Assembly (NCBI RefSeq): GCF_017743975.1
Contig: NZ_JAGHRC010000005.1
Span: 186,001 to 250,000, forward strand
DNA from: Ruegeria sp. R14_0
GTDB taxonomy: Bacteria > Pseudomonadota > Alphaproteobacteria > Rhodobacterales > Rhodobacteraceae
Reading direction: 5' to 3'
DNA: 64,000 nt
Part shown: in pieces, positions 17,441 to 25,605 of the stretch
How positions within the stretch are numbered: the first letter of the stretch is position 1
Layout of the letters: each line of letters opens with the position of its first letter
The notes under the pieces: model-generated
Told to the model about the DNA's origin: nothing
What the model saw: the letters and a program-made list of their open reading frames with translations, nothing else
The model's database searches: none
Program-made: the position numbers and the translations under genes

Positions 17441-17884
17441 TTAACTATCGCAGTGGAAGGAGTGAAGGGCGTTTTTCATTCGCAACGTAATCAACGCTAT
17501 AACTGAAAACACAAAGAAAGCGGTGAAACTGGGAAACAAGAAACTAGGGGCCCCGGAAACAATTCCGTGGACAAAATATGCGACGGCTACAAGCGTCACC
17601 AACACTGACAGGGCAAACGCAAAATTGGCAGAGAGGCTCACCCATGTTGGTACCTTTGGTAAGTTCGACGACCTCTGAAGAACCGACTTCTCCGTTCGAC
17701 GGATGACAATTCGATTTATCTCGTTTGGGTTGGTTTCAGAGACGATCTTAAGAATGGCTCGTGTTCTATACTGACGAGGCTTCCTTTGAAAAAGCTCGAG
17801 CTCAAAAGTTGGGGTTACATCTTCTCCGTTCCTCGACGTAGAAGTATCAAATTCCCACTCCGTGGCGAGTCTAGCGATAGACAT
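17441..17884 (-). CDS. Unrecognised membrane-anchored protein of the tRNA-Phe element
   Basis: A 147-residue protein: about 85 soluble residues rich in charged and beta-forming residues, then two hydrophobic segments (about 85-107 and 113-133) and a short tail. No family recognised. Its ATG at 17884 lies inside the end of the upstream gene (14-base overlap), so the two are coupled. A soluble sensor or adaptor domain anchored by a hairpin of two membrane helices is one reading; this is inference. Confidence 0.7.
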   Translation of the reverse strand: MSIARLATEWEFDTSTSRNGEDVTPTFELELFQRKPRQYRTRAILKIVSETNPNEINRIVIRRTEKSVLQRSSNLPKVPTWVSLSANFAFALSVLVTLVAVAYFVHGIVSGAPSFLFPSFTAFFVFSVIALITLRMKNALHSFHCDS

Positions 17885-18566
17885 CTATTTCTTCCCCTGT
17901 AACAAAAATATCGCTCTTATCCTTGTCCCCGAAATGCTCTTTTGCACACTCAGCCTTCTGCTTTGCCTTTTCCAACTCCGAAATTAGGTTGGAAACGTCG
18001 TCTAAGTCTAGAGCAAGATGAAGCGTTACATCTTTTTGCATATTTGCGCGATCAACATATTGAATCTTTAGAGTTTGAGAGACAATTGATCCAACTATTG
18101 TAGCCCTGTCTTCGTCAAAAATTGGGCGTACATCAGTCACAACGTTACCTGACACCAGTAGTTTCTCGAAGTCGGTGCTCAGCTTGAGTGCCTTTGCAGG
18201 TAGCCTTATCCATTCGGACTTCAGTAGACTCAGCAAAGTTTCGCGTATTTCGCCCAAACGTTCTTTAACATCAGCGTCTAATTTGGTTGCCTCAAGACCT
18301 CCGTATAAGCTGTCTATAACTTCTTCGGCATCAACTTTCTTTTCGCGTCTAAAGTTATCCAGCGAGATCAACTGAGTACATAAAGCAACTGCAAACTCTT
18401 CATTGTCCGAAAGCTCAATGACAGTGTCGAGCAGGCTGGTAGCCTTAATCGAGGGCTTTGAACCCGAAATCAACTTTTCCGCGATCATCACAAACTCTTC
18501 CGTGGAAATGCTTGCAATCCTTGAAAACGCTTTGGCTTGATGCGGTGCGACTTTTAGCTGGCCCAA
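17871..18566 (-). CDS. Unrecognised soluble protein of the tRNA-Phe element
   Basis: A 231-residue protein starting at TTG with GGAAGGG eight bases upstream; an in-frame stop lies just before, so no longer start exists, but an ATG at 18488 is an alternative. The sequence is hydrophilic and mostly helical in character to residue 140, then beta-like (VRPIFDEDRATIVGSIVSQTLKI), ending in a Lys/Glu-rich helix. I recognise no catalytic motif. It is the first cargo gene, overlapping the next by 14 bases. A cytosolic partner of the two membrane proteins is plausible from the operon layout. Confidence 0.7.
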   Translation of the reverse strand: MGQLKVAPHQAKAFSRIASISTEEFVMIAEKLISGSKPSIKATSLLDTVIELSDNEEFAVALCTQLISLDNFRREKKVDAEEVIDSLYGGLEATKLDADVKERLGEIRETLLSLLKSEWIRLPAKALKLSTDFEKLLVSGNVVTDVRPIFDEDRATIVGSIVSQTLKIQYVDRANMQKDVTLHLALDLDDVSNLISELEKAKQKAECAKEHFGDKDKSDIFVTGEEIDVYR

Positions 18567-18735
18567 CTTTGCGCCCTTCCGTTAGGGTTTCTTATCGCCT
18601 GAAACAACTTAGTGCTCTGAAACCATTAACATACCTTGAAGCTGTTAACGACGCGCGTGTCAACCTCAGAACGTCCTCCGGAGTGAGCAAGGATAGCTCC
18701 ACCAGCGACAGCACTCTTTCGGTTGCCGTAAAGGT

Positions 18736-19926
18736 TTAATTCCAAGGAGAGTCACTCGCTTCATCCAGCCAGTTGGCCCACCACTGCATCATTTCCCGCC
18801 GTCCATCCAAGTACTGTGCTGCGTTGTAAGCTGCTCGCACTTTATTTCTTGGAACGTGCGCTAGTTGAGCTTCTACCCAATCTGGATTCCAACCGTTTTC
18901 GTTTAAATTGGTTGAAGCCATTGTACGAAATCCATGCGGAACGTGCTCATCAGAATTGTAGCCCATTCGACGTAAGGCCGAGTTTAGTGCCCCGGCAGAA
19001 ATCGCCCTTTGCCTCTGGTGTTTTTGCGGGAAAAGCCAGCCATACGGCTCTGTGATTGGACGCAGCCCCTCTAATACTTCCCGCGCTTGACGTGACAAAG
19101 GTACCACGTGTTTTCGTTTAGATTTCATTCTAGCCTCGGGAATTGTCCAAGTATCTCCTTCGAACTCATCCCAACGCGCCATTCTGAGCTCTCCAGGCCG
19201 TGTAAACGTTAGCGCGATAAGCTGGAGTGCTGCCTTTATTGCCGGGTCGCCGTGATACCCTTTTATGGAACGCATTAAACCTCCAACCTCTTTCGGGTCA
19301 GTGATTGCAGCGTGGTGTTTCGGCTTGGGTGGCAACAAAGCATCCTTCAAGTCTTGAGTAACGTCTCTTTCCGCCCGCCCCGTTGCTACTGCGAACCTAA
19401 AAATTTGCCCCATTAGCGTTCTTAACCGGGAGGCATTTTCGAAGTAGCCAAGAGCTTCTTGCTCTCTTAGGATCGGCAATAGATCGGTCGGCTTAAGCTC
19501 TGCAACCGGCAGACTGCCAATTGATGGCAACGTCTTTTCCAAGAGAATTTCCATTTTCTTGCGCGTAAGGTCCGCCATCCCCTGCCTTATCCGGCGATCG
19601 CGATATTCGCGAGCTACCGCAACCCAAGTGTCTGGGGTAGCCTTTGGCTCATATTTTTTGCGGTAGGTACGTTTCTTCGGAAACGGGTCGATTTGCTTTC
19701 TTAGGGCAACTTTTGCTTCTTCTCTAAACCTACGTGCTCGCTCCAACCCCAATTCGGGGTAGACACCCAAAACAGAAGAACGCTGTTTTCCGTTGAATCT
19801 GTAGGCTAGCTTCCAAGTTTTCGAACCCGTTGGGGATATCTCTATAAATAGGCCGCCACCATCGGAGATTCGAAATCGTTTTGTCCTTGGTTCGATTCCA
19901 GCTAGTTCGGCTTCTGTGAGAGGCAT
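18736..19926 (-). CDS. Tyrosine recombinase/integrase of the tRNA-Phe element (P4-type)
   Basis: A 396-residue phage-type integrase. The N-terminal 90 residues match the DUF4102 arm-binding domain (RISDGGGLFIEISPTGSKTWKL). A SAM-like core-binding domain follows, then the catalytic domain with Arg in TFTRPGELRMARW, the HGFR box, a second His in LAHVPRNKVRAAYN, and the Tyr nucleophile in that same segment. All key residues are present, so it should be active. It starts 155 bp from the tRNA-Phe 3' end, as usual for elements targeting a tRNA gene. An inverted copy of the arm repeat (19928-19935) overlaps its ribosome site, which could allow autorepression. Confidence 0.93.
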   Translation of the reverse strand: MPLTEAELAGIEPRTKRFRISDGGGLFIEISPTGSKTWKLAYRFNGKQRSSVLGVYPELGLERARRFREEAKVALRKQIDPFPKKRTYRKKYEPKATPDTWVAVAREYRDRRIRQGMADLTRKKMEILLEKTLPSIGSLPVAELKPTDLLPILREQEALGYFENASRLRTLMGQIFRFAVATGRAERDVTQDLKDALLPPKPKHHAAITDPKEVGGLMRSIKGYHGDPAIKAALQLIALTFTRPGELRMARWDEFEGDTWTIPEARMKSKRKHVVPLSRQAREVLEGLRPITEPYGWLFPQKHQRQRAISAGALNSALRRMGYNSDEHVPHGFRTMASTNLNENGWNPDWVEAQLAHVPRNKVRAAYNAAQYLDGRREMMQWWANWLDEASDSPWN

Positions 19927-19927
19927 G

Positions 19928-19977
19928 TGTTGCTCCTCGCTATTGCGTCACTGAATGGAGCAACAATTGAGCAACAA
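19928..19977 (+). repeat. Arm-type repeats next to the integrase gene
   Basis: GAGCAACAA occurs at 19958-19966 and 19969-19977 (11-bp period) with an inverted partial copy TGTTGCTC at 19928-19935 over the integrase ribosome site. The pair matches that at 16883-16902 in sequence, spacing and orientation. Confidence 0.7.
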
Positions 19978-20079
19978 AATGGCTGTCTGAAACGCCACTA
20001 CCCATTGTGCCCTTAAGACACAGTGTAGCATATTATGCCCTGAAAAATAACAGTAAATTTTTCGGCTTGGTATGATGGT

Positions 20080-20096
20080 GTGGTGCCCGGGGGCGG
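20080..20096 (+). repeat. att site, tRNA-proximal copy
   Basis: A 17-bp sequence identical to 16647-16663, covering the last 16 bases of tRNA-Phe (acceptor strand, CCA) plus one flanking base. Integration here regenerates an intact tRNA 3' end. Confidence 0.88.
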
Positions 20097-20155
20097 AATC
20101 GAACCACCGACACGAGGATTTTCAATCCACTGCTCTACCCCTGAGCTACCCGGGC
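20081..20155 (-). tRNA. tRNA-Phe (GAA)
   Basis: 75 nt with encoded CCA. The acceptor stem GCCCGGG/CCCGGGC is perfect, the anticodon loop is TTGAAAA (anticodon GAA), and the T loop is TTCGATT. The anticodon stem has one U-U mismatch (GTGGA against TCCTC). Its 3' end is the integration target of the neighbouring element. It lies 80 bp downstream of yacG on the same strand and may share its transcript. Confidence 0.95.
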
Positions 20156-20234
20156 ACGGGAACGGTGTTTGCCGTTGGGTGGAGGCGTTCTATGACTTGC
20201 TACAGGCAGTGTCCAGAGGCTTTTTTACATTTTT

Positions 20235-20417
20235 TCAATGTGGACGCGATTGCTCTGTTTCAACGTCGGAAACTTCTGCGTCCAGGTCCTCTTCCCGCTG
20301 CGATGGGACAGCGTAGGACCCGTTCAGCCACTTGGCCAGATCGATATCCGCGCAGCGTTTCGAACAGAAAGGGCGGAACTTGGTTACTGTCTTTTCTCCA
20401 CAGATCGGGCAGCTCAT
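20235..20417 (-). CDS. yacG: DNA gyrase inhibitor YacG
   Basis: A 60-residue zinc-binding protein with CPIC and CSKRC metal motifs followed by DLAKWLNGSYAVP, the hallmark of YacG. It binds and inhibits GyrB in characterised bacteria. Its start overlaps the RNase G-like gene stop by four bases, so it is cotranslated with it. Confidence 0.93.
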   Translation of the reverse strand: MSCPICGEKTVTKFRPFCSKRCADIDLAKWLNGSYAVPSQREEDLDAEVSDVETEQSRPH

Positions 20418-21436
20418 TTCAACACCTCGGCCAATGGGATCCGGCCGCGTTTTCGTTGCAGTTCGTAGTGACCCAGCGGCGTCCAGCCCGCCAATGTGGT
20501 CTCGATGGAATCCGCCTTGAACGCGGCGCGCAGAGCGGATTCGAATCCGCGACGGTCTTTTTTGGGCATCGGCGCCAAATCCACGGTGATCTGACCACCC
20601 AAGCCACGGACGCGCAGGGCACGGGCCAAAGCCTTGGCGCAGGCGAAGTTCGCCTTGGTCCCTGCCGCAAGCGACGTATCCGAACCGGTATTAACGTCCA
20701 CGGCGACCAAAGCGCGGGTCGGCTGAATGTACAGATGCGCGCCGCCCGTAAGCGGTTCCGATATGCCGCGCACAACGTCCAATGCGTCAAGCACGCCATG
20801 GTCTTCGAAACTGCCCGATTGCGTCACGACCTCGGCCGGATCAGTCCAGTCGCGCCAGGCAAGCACGTGCGGTCCATCGCCCTCCAGCAGCATCTCTGGC
20901 TCGGTTCCGGGGTCGTTGAGGACCTGATCTGCGTGGGCCAGCATTGTCCCGATGTCATCGGCAATTTCACCTGCCTCTTCACCTTCGCAACATGAGCGGA
21001 GGATAAGACCATAGTCGCTGCCCTCCATGCTTTCATGCGCGATCTCAAGCAAGCGGTCACGTTCGTCCTCATCCCGGATCGAGCGGGAAATATTCAAACC
21101 CGGCGCATCGGGCGTGATAATTGCATAACGGCTTTTGAACAGAATGCGATCCGTTACCGGCAGCGCCTTTCCGGGCTCAGCATAGCCGGACACCTGCACC
21201 AGCATCAGCGCGCCCGGGGCCAGCCCTTTGACCTGCCGCAGAAAGGCCGGTCCATCGGGCGTGGTCAAGAACATGCCACCCTGCCCTTTGACCGGGCGGT
21301 CGGCTCGGGCGCGATATATCGTTCCGGGTGTCGGCGCATCAGCGGCGATCAGGAAGTCATCCAACTGACCGTCAACCATAAGCGCCGCGGCTTCGCGGTT
21401 TTCGATGTGATCCAGAACGATGGTGCGACCCTTCAT
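20414..21436 (-). CDS. Ribonuclease E/G family protein
   Basis: A 340-residue RNase E/G catalytic-domain protein. The metal-binding aspartates are visible in VAVDVNTG and in [14 protein letters not shown]. It lacks the S1 and scaffold regions of RNase E and is shorter than E. coli RNase G (489), a compact form frequent in Rhodobacteraceae next to maf. It probably trims rRNA or mRNA 5' regions. It overlaps maf upstream and yacG downstream by four bases each. Confidence 0.88.
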   Translation of the reverse strand: MKGRTIVLDHIENREAAALMVDGQLDDFLIAADAPTPGTIYRARADRPVKGQGGMFLTTPDGPAFLRQVKGLAPGALMLVQVSGYAEPGKALPVTDRILFKSRYAIITPDAPGLNISRSIRDEDERDRLLEIAHESMEGSDYGLILRSCCEGEEAGEIADDIGTMLAHADQVLNDPGTEPEMLLEGDGPHVLAWRDWTDPAEVVTQSGSFEDHGVLDALDVVRGISEPLTGGAHLYIQPTRALVAVDVNTGSDTSLAAGTKANFACAKALARALRVRGLGGQITVDLAPMPKKDRRGFESALRAAFKADSIETTLAGWTPLGHYELQRKRGRIPLAEVLK

Positions 21437-22011
21437 GATGCCTCACGATACAGGGGATAGCCGATGCCTTGCAAAAGGGCGGCGGTTTCGGACAGCGGCA
21501 AGCCCACAATTCCGGTGAATGATCCTGAAATCCACGGGATGAAGGCGCCAGCAGGACCCTGGATAGCATAGGCCCCCGCTTTGCCCTGCCAGTCTTCGGT
21601 CGCCAGATAGGCGTTGATTTCAACATCCGATAGGCGCTTGACCTTGACCTGAGAAACCACGTCGCGCTGCAGCACCCGTTCTCCGCGCCGCACAGCGACA
21701 GAGGTGATGACGCGGTGCCGCCGACCAGACAGGGCGTGCAGGAATTCCGCTGCTTGTCCCGCGTCTTCGGGTTTGCCCAGAATACGACGACCCAGCGCCA
21801 CGGTGGTATCCGCGCACAAGGTCACGTCATCGCTATCGGCTTGAACCGCCTGCACTTTTGCGCGCGTGATACGGCTGCAATAGGGCACAGGCAATTCGCC
21901 CTTCAAAGGCGTTTCGTCGATGTCTGGGGCGCGGATTGCATCGGGCTGCACACCAAGCTGGGCCAACAGGTCCAGCCGCCTTGGGCTGCCCGATCCTAAG
22001 ATAAACGCCAT
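21433..22011 (-). CDS. maf: Maf-family nucleoside triphosphate pyrophosphatase
   Basis: A 192-residue protein with the Maf opening [13 protein letters not shown], the DIDET segment, and CADTTV carrying the catalytic Asp. Such enzymes hydrolyse dTTP/UTP or modified nucleotides for housecleaning. It follows infA by 11 bp and overlaps the RNase E/G gene. Confidence 0.92.
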   Translation of the reverse strand: MAFILGSGSPRRLDLLAQLGVQPDAIRAPDIDETPLKGELPVPYCSRITRAKVQAVQADSDDVTLCADTTVALGRRILGKPEDAGQAAEFLHALSGRRHRVITSVAVRRGERVLQRDVVSQVKVKRLSDVEINAYLATEDWQGKAGAYAIQGPAGAFIPWISGSFTGIVGLPLSETAALLQGIGYPLYREAS

Positions 22012-22022
22012 TGCGGCAGGCG

Positions 22023-22241
22023 TTACTTGAAGCGGTAGTTGATCCGACCCTTGGTCAGATCATAGGGGGTCATTTCGACCTGAACCTTGTCGCCGGCCAG
22101 AACACGGATGCGGTTTTTGCGCATCTTGCCTGCCGTATGTGCGATGATCTCATGGCCGTTTTCCAGCTCGACCCGAAACGTCGCATTAGGCAGGAGTTCC
22201 TTCACGACACCGGGAAATTCGAGCGTATCTTCCTTGGCCAT
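22023..22241 (-). CDS. infA: Translation initiation factor IF-1
   Basis: A 72-residue S1/OB-fold protein beginning [20 protein letters not shown] and ending [12 protein letters not shown], clearly IF-1. I chose the ATG at 22241; the frame extends eight codons further but IF-1 always begins MAKED or similar. It binds the A site of the 30S subunit during initiation. Confidence 0.98.
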   Translation of the reverse strand: MAKEDTLEFPGVVKELLPNATFRVELENGHEIIAHTAGKMRKNRIRVLAGDKVQVEMTPYDLTKGRINYRFK

Positions 22242-22332
22242 GTTGTCTCCACATTTAAGTTGCACTCGCAGAATCTGCGAGGATGTGCGCTTAAATGAGC
22301 CTATTTCGGCCTTATTTCAAGGCCGGAATCAC

Positions 22333-23223
22333 CTAAAGGACCGATATTGTGACCGAATCGACTCGGGGTAACTGCTCGTCCCAGTGAGATCGGTTAAGGA
22401 CATGCCCATCTGCGCGCACGTTGGCGATGGCTGCCCGATCAACCTCGGCGTACGTCCAGCCCGGTTGGTTCAATGTGCCTTCAGCCAGCACTCCGGTCGC
22501 CGGGAATCCCTTGTCAGGCGGGCCAAAAACGCCGCCTGTTCCTGTGTTCATGTCTACGGCTTCGGACCAATCGTTGTTGCCCACCAGCGATGACATTATG
22601 GTAACGCATTGATTTTCCAGTGCTCTAGACATTGCACCGATGCGGACCCTCCAATAGCCCGACAGAGCCTCGGTGCAGGACGGAACAAGGATCAAATCCG
22701 CGTCCTGCAGCGCCCGGCCCAGCAGGGGAAACTCACTGTCGTAACAGATCAACACGCCGATTTTGCCAAGTGCGGTATCGAACAGTTTCAACGGGCCGCC
22801 GGGGGCAATATCCCAGTCTTCACGTTCAAACCGGGTCATGATCTGTTTGTCCTGATGGTCCTGACGACCATTCGGAGCATACAGGACTGCGCGATTAACC
22901 GGTCGACCGGCCCCGTCCACAACCGGGGCGGATGCGCCCAGAATATGCGTCTTGTGGACCTGTGCCAAACGCGCATGCAAGGCCTGAACGTCCCCCATCC
23001 GATCCGACACCGCACGGATCGAGCGCTCCAAATCACCCGCAACCTCAGTTCCGTCCAGCGTCGACAGCTCCATCGCGCCGTATTCCGGAAAAACCAGCAA
23101 CTCGGCACCCTGCCCCGCTGCGTCCGAAACCCAGCGGTTCAGCTTGTCCTCATACTGCGTCCAGCTGTCGAGCCATTCGAGGTTGTAGGCGGCGGTGGCG
23201 ACTTTCACAGGCGGCATCCTCAT
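22333..23223 (-). CDS. Carbon-nitrogen hydrolase (nitrilase superfamily)
   Basis: A 296-residue hydrolase with the Glu-Lys-Cys triad: LVFPEYGAME, DHQDKQIMTRFE and IGVLICYDSEFP. Family members hydrolyse amides or nitriles; omega-amidase, carbamoylputrescine amidase and others share this fold. The start is ATG at 23223 or two codons later at 23217. It is an accessory insertion between infA and the phosphatase group, on the same strand. Confidence 0.88.
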   Translation of the reverse strand: MRMPPVKVATAAYNLEWLDSWTQYEDKLNRWVSDAAGQGAELLVFPEYGAMELSTLDGTEVAGDLERSIRAVSDRMGDVQALHARLAQVHKTHILGASAPVVDGAGRPVNRAVLYAPNGRQDHQDKQIMTRFEREDWDIAPGGPLKLFDTALGKIGVLICYDSEFPLLGRALQDADLILVPSCTEALSGYWRVRIGAMSRALENQCVTIMSSLVGNNDWSEAVDMNTGTGGVFGPPDKGFPATGVLAEGTLNQPGWTYAEVDRAAIANVRADGHVLNRSHWDEQLPRVDSVTISVL

Positions 23224-23277
23224 TCAGCCAAAATCACCAGACCATAGGCGGGGATACCGCGCGCTGTACAGCGCCAA

Positions 23278-23547
23278 TCAACCGGCAGTCGTCGGGTCGA
23301 TAATCGTTGTGACTTCGGTGATGACATTTGCCGGAAAACCGCTGAGCTCGGCGTGTTTCTGGATCGCATCCTCATTCTCGGCAAGATAGATGCAGAACGT
23401 TTTGTCCCCGGCGACGTAGGAGTGCTCCCACTGGACACCGGGGATCTGTTCCAGAGCTTCATTTGATTTGGCAGAAGCACCGCATAGCTCTTCACCGGAC
23501 ATACCGCCAACACCGGGCAGGTCGCGTTCGATAACGTATCGCTTCAT
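23278..23547 (-). CDS. DUF4242 small protein
   Basis: An 89-residue protein beginning MKRYVIERDLPGVGGMSGEE, typical of the DUF4242 (SCO4226-like, nickel-binding ferredoxin-fold) family. GGGGGAG precedes the ATG at 23547, which is why the longer open frame was rejected. It ends 55 bp before the nitrilase gene. The biological role is not established. Confidence 0.8.
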   Translation of the reverse strand: MKRYVIERDLPGVGGMSGEELCGASAKSNEALEQIPGVQWEHSYVAGDKTFCIYLAENEDAIQKHAELSGFPANVITEVTTIIDPTTAG

Positions 23548-23611
23548 CTTCAACTCCCCCACTAAAAAACCCAAGATACCATATTTCAGAGAGTTTCTCA
23601 GCAGTGCAGCG

Positions 23612-24205
23612 TTAAAGATCGCGTATCCAGAATTGCAAAGGCTTTCGCGTCTCGCCTTGCTGTCCAATATCCTTCCACGAAAATTCGGCGACTACGCCGG
23701 GCAGCGGTTCATAACCCCGCGCCCGCCAGAAGGCGTCCAAAGGACGATAGTTTTCGGGCCGCATTGGGTGATCGGCTGGGCGTTGCACCCCGCAAAAAGC
23801 GCTTTTCCTGAATCCCAATGCGCGGGCATGAGCCTCGCGCAGATCAAAGAAACTGTGACCAACGCCCTGGCCGCGATAATCGGACACCAGGACGGATTCG
23901 GCGCAGTAGAATATTTCGGACAGATCCAAACCGGACCCTTCGAACGCGGCTGCAAAATCGTCCGCGTGATCGACAAGTGGCGCACCGGTCGAAGCCCCGA
24001 TCAGCCGGTCGCCGTCAAAGGCTCCGACCACAATGGCCTTGTCGCTGTTGCGGTAAGACTGCAGGTATTTGCGTTCGTATTCGAGGTCACCATCGTAAAG
24101 ATACGGCCAAGCCCGAAACACCTCGATCCGCAGGCGTGCCACATCATCCAAAGCCTCTGCCAGAGCCGCTCCGACAAGGGGGCGGACGGCGGTGACCTTA
24201 GCCAT
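23612..24205 (-). CDS. GNAT-family N-acetyltransferase
   Basis: A 197-residue acetyltransferase with the acetyl-CoA binding region visible as VLVSDYRGQGVGHSFFDLREAHARALG. The RGQGVG match is the motif A pyrophosphate loop. Start ATG at 24205 lies inside the end of the preceding SnoaL-like gene (8-base overlap), so the two are coupled. Substrate unknown. Confidence 0.87.
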   Translation of the reverse strand: MAKVTAVRPLVGAALAEALDDVARLRIEVFRAWPYLYDGDLEYERKYLQSYRNSDKAIVVGAFDGDRLIGASTGAPLVDHADDFAAAFEGSGLDLSEIFYCAESVLVSDYRGQGVGHSFFDLREAHARALGFRKSAFCGVQRPADHPMRPENYRPLDAFWRARGYEPLPGVVAEFSWKDIGQQGETRKPLQFWIRDL

Positions 24206-24596
24206 TTGAGACCTGCTTGGTCCAGTCTGCGAGGTTATAGAACGTGGTGACGCGAGTGATCTTGCCGTCCTTGAGGTCAAAGAACGACCCGGCAGGCAGG
24301 CGATAGGTCTGGCCCTGTGCCGCGGGCAGCCCCTCATCGGTTTGCAGGTAGGTTCCGTTCACAATGAACTCAGCCGCTGCGCGCGCACCGCCTTCGGCTT
24401 CGAACACAACGATATCGGTCAGGTGTTCCTTGTAGCAGCGGTTCATATGCGCGCAAAACGCGGCGAACTTGTCTTTGCCGGTGCGGATCTGACCTTCGTT
24501 TACATGATGGGCCACGTCATCGGACAGGCAGGCCAGCATGCCGTCGACATCACCGGCATTGAAGGCATCGAAATAGGTTTTGATGGTCTGGCTCAT
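24198..24596 (-). CDS. SnoaL/NTF2-like protein
   Basis: A 132-residue cone-shaped alpha/beta barrel protein of the NTF2-like superfamily (TYFDAFNAGDVDGMLACLSDDV is the classic opening). Family members act as isomerases, cyclases or binding proteins. It overlaps the phosphatase upstream by four bases and the acetyltransferase downstream by eight, so the three form one translational unit. Confidence 0.85.
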   Translation of the reverse strand: MSQTIKTYFDAFNAGDVDGMLACLSDDVAHHVNEGQIRTGKDKFAAFCAHMNRCYKEHLTDIVVFEAEGGARAAAEFIVNGTYLQTDEGLPAAQGQTYRLPAGSFFDLKDGKITRVTTFYNLADWTKQVSNG

Positions 24597-25051
24597 GTCC
24601 CCTCCGTTGGTTCGCCCCAGCTGTCTTTCAGATGCTGAATGATCTGATCGCGGGTCTGTCGGTAGTGGGTTAGCTTATCCGTTCGCGTCTCGCCCATCCC
24701 AGTAGGGTCCATTATTGGCCAATAATCGACATCCAGATGGAAAATCCTGGTCAGTTCCAGCGCCCGGCGCTGACTGGCAGGTGATAAGGCTACGATCAGA
24801 TCAAACGAGCTGAGGTCGTCGCCCCATTCCTGCATTTCGTCGAACGAGCGGGACCGATGGCGGGACAGCTCGACTCCGACCTCCTGGCACACCGCGATGC
24901 AGAATCCGTCGATTTCGAGATCGTTATGAACACCGGCCGACTGCACATAAGTCCCAGTGCCATAGAATTTTTTCATGAGGCCTTCGGCCATAGGAGACCG
25001 AACCGAGTTATGGTCGCAACAGAACAGGACCGACTGCGGCAAAGGCTTCAC
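24593..25051 (-). CDS. Low-molecular-weight protein tyrosine phosphatase family protein
   Basis: A 152-residue LMW-PTP/arsenate-reductase-fold protein. The P-loop C-x5-R is present as CDHNSVRS near residue 12 and the general-acid Asp as MDPTG near 113. It starts at GTG with GGAGG seven bases upstream. It lies three bases after the UPF0262 gene, an arrangement I know from other Rhodobacterales. Confidence 0.87.
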   Translation of the reverse strand: MKPLPQSVLFCCDHNSVRSPMAEGLMKKFYGTGTYVQSAGVHNDLEIDGFCIAVCQEVGVELSRHRSRSFDEMQEWGDDLSSFDLIVALSPASQRRALELTRIFHLDVDYWPIMDPTGMGETRTDKLTHYRQTRDQIIQHLKDSWGEPTEGT

Positions 25052-25054
25052 GCG

Positions 25055-25534
25055 TCAGCCTCCAAAATGTAAAACGCAGATTAGCGTGAACAAGCGGCGC
25101 GCGGTATCGGTATCAATCTCGGCCTTACCCTCAAGTCGCTCCTGCAAAACGCGGCTGCCTTCGTTGTGAATGCCGCGGCGGGCCATATCGATGGTTTCGA
25201 TCTGGCTGGGCGGCAATGTCTTTACCGCGTTAAAGTAGCTTTCGCAGATTTGAAAATAGTCTTTGACAACTTGCCGGAACGGCCCCAGCGACAGATGGAA
25301 CTCGGCCGCTTTTTCCTCGGCCTCAGTGGCGATGTCAAAAACCAGCCGCTTGTCGCGAATCGACAGCTGCACCCGGTACGGACCATCGGGCACCACACGG
25401 TCATCGCGCACGGGCAGTGCAAAGCTGTTTTCTTCCAGCAGATCATAGATCGCAACCTTACGCTCCTGCTCGATCTCGGGGGTCGGCGGAGGCAGGTTTC
25501 GGTCGTCTAATTCGATATGCGAAATGCGGGTCAT
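25055..25534 (-). CDS. UPF0262 family protein
   Basis: A 159-residue protein beginning with ISHIELDDRNLPPPTPEIEQ, characteristic of the alphaproteobacterial UPF0262 family. No activity is known. Its neighbours hisD and the LMW phosphatase are the usual ones, apart from the glycosyltransferase gene inserted here. Confidence 0.9.
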   Translation of the reverse strand: MTRISHIELDDRNLPPPTPEIEQERKVAIYDLLEENSFALPVRDDRVVPDGPYRVQLSIRDKRLVFDIATEAEEKAAEFHLSLGPFRQVVKDYFQICESYFNAVKTLPPSQIETIDMARRGIHNEGSRVLQERLEGKAEIDTDTARRLFTLICVLHFGG

Positions 25535-25605
25535 TTTTGCGTTTGGTCCATTCAGGTCGGGACAGCTTTAGCGCAACATAAAAAAATGGACAACGCAGGA
25601 ACCGA

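Larger units (their letters stand above)
16647..20096. mobile_element. 3.4-kb integrative element inserted at tRNA-Phe
   Basis: A 17-bp sequence covering the 3' end of tRNA-Phe (20080-20096) is repeated exactly at 16647-16663. Between the copies are a tyrosine integrase next to the tRNA, three unrecognised minus-strand genes, and paired 9-bp repeats near each end. The interior is visibly more AT-rich than its surroundings. There is no replication, transfer or capsid gene, so it is either a very small integrative element, a satellite, or a decayed island. The boundaries follow directly from the repeats. Confidence 0.88.

Noticed and set aside
22307-22325. CGGCCTT...AAGGCCG hairpin as a terminator after the nitrilase gene
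   Set aside because: The stem is only 7 bp and no T-run follows on either strand.
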